Of a stretch of DNA of 64,000 nucleotides, positions 61,276 to 64,000 are shown piece after piece. The translations under genes were made by a program, and so were the position numbers. Source of the stretch: Nocardioides marinus (GTDB lineage: Bacteria; Actinomycetota; Actinomycetes; Propionibacteriales; Nocardioidaceae). How positions within the stretch are numbered: the stretch's first letter is position 1; each line of letters begins with the position of its first letter. The DNA lies in the NCBI RefSeq assembly GCF_013408145.1, contig NZ_JACBZI010000001.1, forward strand, positions 62,001 through 126,000. The letters are read 5' to 3'. The notes under the pieces were generated by a model, which worked only from the letters and a program-made list of their open reading frames with translations, ran no database searches and was not told the DNA's origin.

Positions 61276-62013
61276 TCAGGGGTTGGTCGGGATGTGCATC
61301 ACCGTGCCGCCGTCGACGGTGAACTCCGAGCCGGTGCAGAACGCCGACTCGTCGCTGGCGAGGAAGACCACGAGCCCCGCGACCTCCTCGACCGTGCCCG
61401 GACGCCCCAGCGGGATGGGGATGAGGTCCGCAGGCATCTGGTCGGTGGCGGGCGTGCTGATCCGGCCGGGGTGCACGGAGTTGGCGCGGATGCCGTGGGG
61501 CGCCAGCTCCATCGCCACCGACTTGGTGAGCCCGGTCAGGCCCCACTTCGAGGCGACGTACCCGTGCGCCCACGGGGTCCCGCGCAGTCCCTCGATGGAG
61601 GAGGTGTTGATGATCGAGCCGCCGCCGGAGGCGATCATCGCGTCCGCCGCGGCGCGGCAGCCCAGGAAGGCTCCGGTGAGGTTGACGTCGAGCATCTGCT
61701 GCCACAGCTCGCGCTTGTAGCGCTGCAGCTGACCGCCGTTGAAGATGCCGGCGTTGTTGAACAGCACGCTCAGCGAGCCGTACGTCGAGGTCGTGGTCTC
61801 CACCGCGGCCCGCCAGTCCTCGTTGCTGGTCACGTCGAGGTGGACGTAGGTCGCATCGGGTCCGAGCTCGTCGGCCAGGGCCTGACCCTCCTCGTCGAGC
61901 ACGTCGCCGATGACCACCTTGGCGCCCTCGGCGACCAGCCACCGCGCCGTGGCGCCACCGATGTTGCGCGCACCGCCGCTGATGAGCGCGACCTTGCCGT
62001 CCACACGTCCCAT
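61276..62013 (-). CDS. Short-chain dehydrogenase/reductase (FabG/hydroxysteroid dehydrogenase-like)
   Basis: 245 residues from ATG 62013. NAD(P) motif SGGARNIGGATA (in place of TGxxxGxG), NNAG, catalytic INTSSIEGLRGTPWAHGYVASK (Ser, Tyr, Lys all present). The fold and length are those of classical SDRs such as FabG and 3-alpha/20-beta-hydroxysteroid dehydrogenases. It is divergent from the DapB-like gene, and the intergenic region contains a KstR-type palindrome, so a steroid or lipid substrate is likely. Confidence 0.88.
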   Translation of the reverse strand: MGRVDGKVALISGGARNIGGATARWLVAEGAKVVIGDVLDEEGQALADELGPDATYVHLDVTSNEDWRAAVETTTSTYGSLSVLFNNAGIFNGGQLQRYKRELWQQMLDVNLTGAFLGCRAAADAMIASGGGSIINTSSIEGLRGTPWAHGYVASKWGLTGLTKSVAMELAPHGIRANSVHPGRISTPATDQMPADLIPIPLGRPGTVEEVAGLVVFLASDESAFCTGSEFTVDGGTVMHIPTNP

Positions 62014-62045
62014 GGGAGCGAAAGTAGCGTAGGTTGACCGTGAAA

Positions 62046-62059
62046 TAGAACACGTTCTA
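62046..62059. promoter_or_regulatory. KstR-type operator palindrome
   Basis: TAGAACACGTTCTA is a perfect match to the KstR consensus TNNAACNNGTTNNA, a perfect inverted repeat with a 2-base spacer. It lies 32 bases from the SDR start and 15 from the DapB-like start, so it can repress both. KstR is the TetR-type repressor of cholesterol catabolism in actinobacteria. Confidence 0.7.
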
Positions 62060-62074
62060 CCGATCGGATCTCCC

Positions 62075-63166
62075 ATGGCACCGTCCCCGACCCGGGTCGT
62101 CCAGGTCGCCACCGGCAACGCCGGCCGGCTCACGTTGCGCCAGCTCGTCACCGACGAGCGCTTCGAGCTCGTCGGCGTCAGCACCTCGACGGCAGACCGG
62201 GTCGGTGTCGATGCCGGCACCCTCGCGGGCCTCGACGTCACCACCGGCGTCGCCGCGGTCGGCAGCCTGGACGAGCTGATCGCGCTGCACCCCGACGTCG
62301 CTGTCTACTGCGCGATGGGCGACACCCGTCCGGTCGAGGCGACCAAGGACGTCTGCCGACTGCTCGAGGCCGGCATCGACGTGGTGGGTTCCGCCCCGGG
62401 GACCCTGCAGTACCCCTGGGGCACCGCGCCCGATCGGGTCATCGAGAAGGTCGAGGCCGCCGCAGAGGCCGGCGGCGCCAGCCTCTACATCACCGGGGTC
62501 GACCCCGGCTTCGCCAGCGACCTGCTGCCGCTGGCCCTGGCCAGCACCTGTCAGCGCATCGAGCAGATCCGCTGCTACGAGCTGGCCGACTACGCGACGT
62601 ACGACGGGGCTGAGGTGATGTTCGACCTGATGGGCTTCGGCCAGCCGATCGACACCGTGCCGATGCTCTTCCTGCCCGGGGTGCTCGCGCTGGCGTGGGG
62701 CACCGCGATCCGGATGATGGCCGCGGGTCTCGGCATCGAGGTCGACGAGATCGTCGAGCGCTGGGAGGTCGAGCCGGCGCCGGAGTCCTACGACATCGCT
62801 GCGGGCCGGATCGAGCAGGGGACGATCGCGGCGATGAAGTTCTCCATCTCCGGGATCGTCGCCGGGCACCCGGCGGTCGTCGTCGAGCACGTCACCCGCA
62901 CCCGCGAGGACCTGCGCCCGGACTGGGCCCACCCCGCGGCCGGTGGCGGCGCCTACCGGGTCGAGATCGTCGGGGAGCCGTCGTACACCGTGGACGTCGT
63001 GCCGAGCAGCGAGCACGGTGACCACAACCATGCGGCGATCGTCGCCGCCTGCGGCCGCATCGTGAACGCCATCCCCGACGTCGTCGCCGCGCCGCCGGGC
63101 ATCCGCACGACGCTGGATCTTCCGCTGCCCACCGGCCGCGGCACGTACGTCGGCCCGCGCCCCTGA
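62075..63166 (+). CDS. Dihydrodipicolinate reductase-like oxidoreductase
   Basis: 363 residues. N-terminal Rossmann fold: RVVQVATGNAGRLTLRQLV (residues 6-24), then GVSTSTADRVGVDAG; the central part SLYITGVDPGFASDLLPLAL and the C-terminal HGDHNHAAIVAACG are as in the DapB-like proteins of mycobacterial and rhodococcal lipid clusters. The real biosynthetic dapB is smaller (about 245-270 residues), so this is a different enzyme. It probably reduces or dehydrogenates a steroid- or acyl-CoA-derived compound; the palindrome at 62046 suggests KstR control. Confidence 0.75.
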   Translation: MAPSPTRVVQVATGNAGRLTLRQLVTDERFELVGVSTSTADRVGVDAGTLAGLDVTTGVAAVGSLDELIALHPDVAVYCAMGDTRPVEATKDVCRLLEAGIDVVGSAPGTLQYPWGTAPDRVIEKVEAAAEAGGASLYITGVDPGFASDLLPLALASTCQRIEQIRCYELADYATYDGAEVMFDLMGFGQPIDTVPMLFLPGVLALAWGTAIRMMAAGLGIEVDEIVERWEVEPAPESYDIAAGRIEQGTIAAMKFSISGIVAGHPAVVVEHVTRTREDLRPDWAHPAAGGGAYRVEIVGEPSYTVDVVPSSEHGDHNHAAIVAACGRIVNAIPDVVAAPPGIRTTLDLPLPTGRGTYVGPRP

Positions 63167-63176
63167 GCGGGTCCGG

Positions 63177-63222
63177 CTCGTGTGGCCCAGCGCGGTCCAT
63201 GCGCCGCGCTCAGCCACACGAG
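63177..63222. terminator. Bidirectional terminator hairpin
   Basis: CTCGTGTGGC pairs with GCCACACGAG and, after a 2-by-2 mismatch, AGCGCGG with CCGCGCT. Lies between the convergent DapB-like and acyl-CoA dehydrogenase genes. Confidence 0.75.
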
Positions 63223-63225
63223 GCG

Positions 63226-64000
63226 CTAGGAGAGGTGCGTGATCGAGTCGTCGGGCTGGCGGTCGAGGTGCCGGGCGATGACCATGCGCTGGATCTGGTT
63301 GGTGCCCTCGAAGATCTGGGTGACCTTGGCCTCGCGCATGTAGCGCTCGACGGGGAAGTCGCGGGTGTAGCCGTAGCCGCCGAGGACCTGGACGGCGTCG
63401 GTGGTGACCTTCATGGCGTGGTCGGTGGCGACCAGCTTGGCGATGCTGGCCTCGCGGCCGTACGGGAGGCCGGCGTCCTTGAGGCGGGCGGCGTGCAGGG
63501 TCGCGGCCCGCGCGGTCTGGATCGCGGCCTCCATGTCGGCGAGCAGGAACCCGAGCCCCTGGTGGTCGAGGATCCGCTGGCCGAAGGCCTCGCGCTCGCG
63601 GGCGTAGGCCAGTGCGTGGTCCAGCGCCCCCTGCGCCAGGCCGGTGGCGACCGCGGCGATGCCGAGGCGCCCGGCGTCGAGACCGGCGAGGGCGATCTTG
63701 AGGCCCTCGCCCTGCTCGCCGACGAGGTGGTCGGCGGGGATGCGGGCGCCGTCGAGGCGCATGGTGGCGGTGGCCGAGCCGGTGAGCCCCATCTTCTTCT
63801 CGGGGGCGTCGGCGGACAGGCCGGGGGTGTCGGCGGGCACGAGGAAGCAGGAGATGTCCCCGCGACCCTCGCCGGTGCGGGCCATGACGGTGTAGAAGTC
63901 GGCGTGGCCGCCGTGGGTGGTCCAGGCCTTGGCCCCGGTGAGCACCCACCCAGCGTCCGGCCCGGAGCCGTCGCGGACGGCCTTGGTGCGCATCGCGGCG
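63226..64000 (-). CDS. Acyl-CoA dehydrogenase, N-terminus beyond window
   Basis: The visible 258 residues are the C-terminal two thirds. They start with MRTKAVRDG ... WVLTGAKAWTTHGGHADFY (the FAD-binding middle domain) and contain EREAFGQRILDHQGLGFLLA, GGYGYTRDFPVERYMREAK and IFEGTNQIQRMVIAR, the family's C-terminal signatures. The catalytic Glu is in the IFEGTNQ segment. It oxidises acyl-CoA to enoyl-CoA with FAD; the substrate may be a steroid- or lipid-derived acyl-CoA given the neighbours. The start lies beyond 64000, and the gene is otherwise intact. Confidence 0.93.
   Translation of the reverse strand, partial: AAMRTKAVRDGSGPDAGWVLTGAKAWTTHGGHADFYTVMARTGEGRGDISCFLVPADTPGLSADAPEKKMGLTGSATATMRLDGARIPADHLVGEQGEGLKIALAGLDAGRLGIAAVATGLAQGALDHALAYAREREAFGQRILDHQGLGFLLADMEAAIQTARAATLHAARLKDAGLPYGREASIAKLVATDHAMKVTTDAVQVLGGYGYTRDFPVERYMREAKVTQIFEGTNQIQRMVIARHLDRQPDDSITHLS

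Noticed and set aside
62075-63166. Calling this gene dapB (lysine biosynthesis)
   Set aside because: It is about 100 residues longer than biosynthetic DapB and stands next to catabolic genes and a KstR-type site.

Overview
High-GC actinobacterial chromosome, most likely Nocardioides or a close member of the Nocardioidaceae. The reasons are very high G+C with many GTG starts, a tad pilus cluster with a DUF4244 pilin, a K+-independent proton pyrophosphatase, a KstR-type steroid operator, and a dispersed repeat at about 48.4 kb that I recall from Nocardioides genomes. No database search was possible, so the genus is an inference.

The window has two parts. Bases 1 to about 21468 are accessory DNA. 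The right edge is a four-gene, translationally coupled transposition module (16555-21239): an unknown protein, a DDE transposase of the MuA/TnsB/TniA type with a D-D-35-E triad, a TnsC/TniB/MuB-like AAA ATPase, and a second unknown protein. It is followed by five spaced copies of a 19-bp motif (21312-21429) that look like transposase-binding sites at an element end. The element ends near 21468, inside the pilus ATPase gene tadA, of which only the 3' end remains (21469-21826). The left end and the 5' part of tadA are not in the window, so the element appears to be at least 21 kb long. The DNA to its left is a cargo-like collection with a defence flavour: a coiled-coil protein paired with a GIY-YIG (DUF4041/T5orf172-like) protein, a solitary zinc-finger Dam-type adenine methyltransferase, an AbiEi/AbiEii toxin-antitoxin pair, a PIN-GNAT-PUA-like fusion overlapping an ASCH-domain gene, a MucR-like regulator with a coupled small gene, an XRE-like regulator, a decayed IS3-family insertion sequence, two copies of a 53-bp repeat, and several gene fragments.

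From 21.5 kb on the DNA is chromosomal backbone. It holds the rest of the tad operon (tadB, tadC, DUF4244 pilin, two TadE-like pseudopilins), a DEAH-type helicase of the YprA/MrfA type, a STAS anti-sigma antagonist, hppA, a secreted Ig-like repeat protein, a P450-SDR pair, a methyltransferase, a VapBC pair with a clear operator, topA, tmk, holB, a secreted TAP-type hydrolase, an amine oxidase next to a LysR regulator, gdhA, tspO, tRNA-Thr(CGT), a VOC protein, a secreted LVIVD-type propeller protein, a molybdopterin oxidoreductase, a TetR gene divergent from a coupled M28 peptidase-lipase-M28 peptidase operon, a histidine kinase, a receiver protein lacking its phosphoacceptor, and a steroid or lipid catabolism-like group (SDR, DapB-like oxidoreductase, acyl-CoA dehydrogenase) around a perfect KstR-type palindrome.

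The strongest candidates for something new are the transposon module with its end repeats, the PIN-GNAT-PUA plus ASCH pair, and the coiled-coil plus GIY-YIG pair. Functions given for these are inferences from motifs and gene order.
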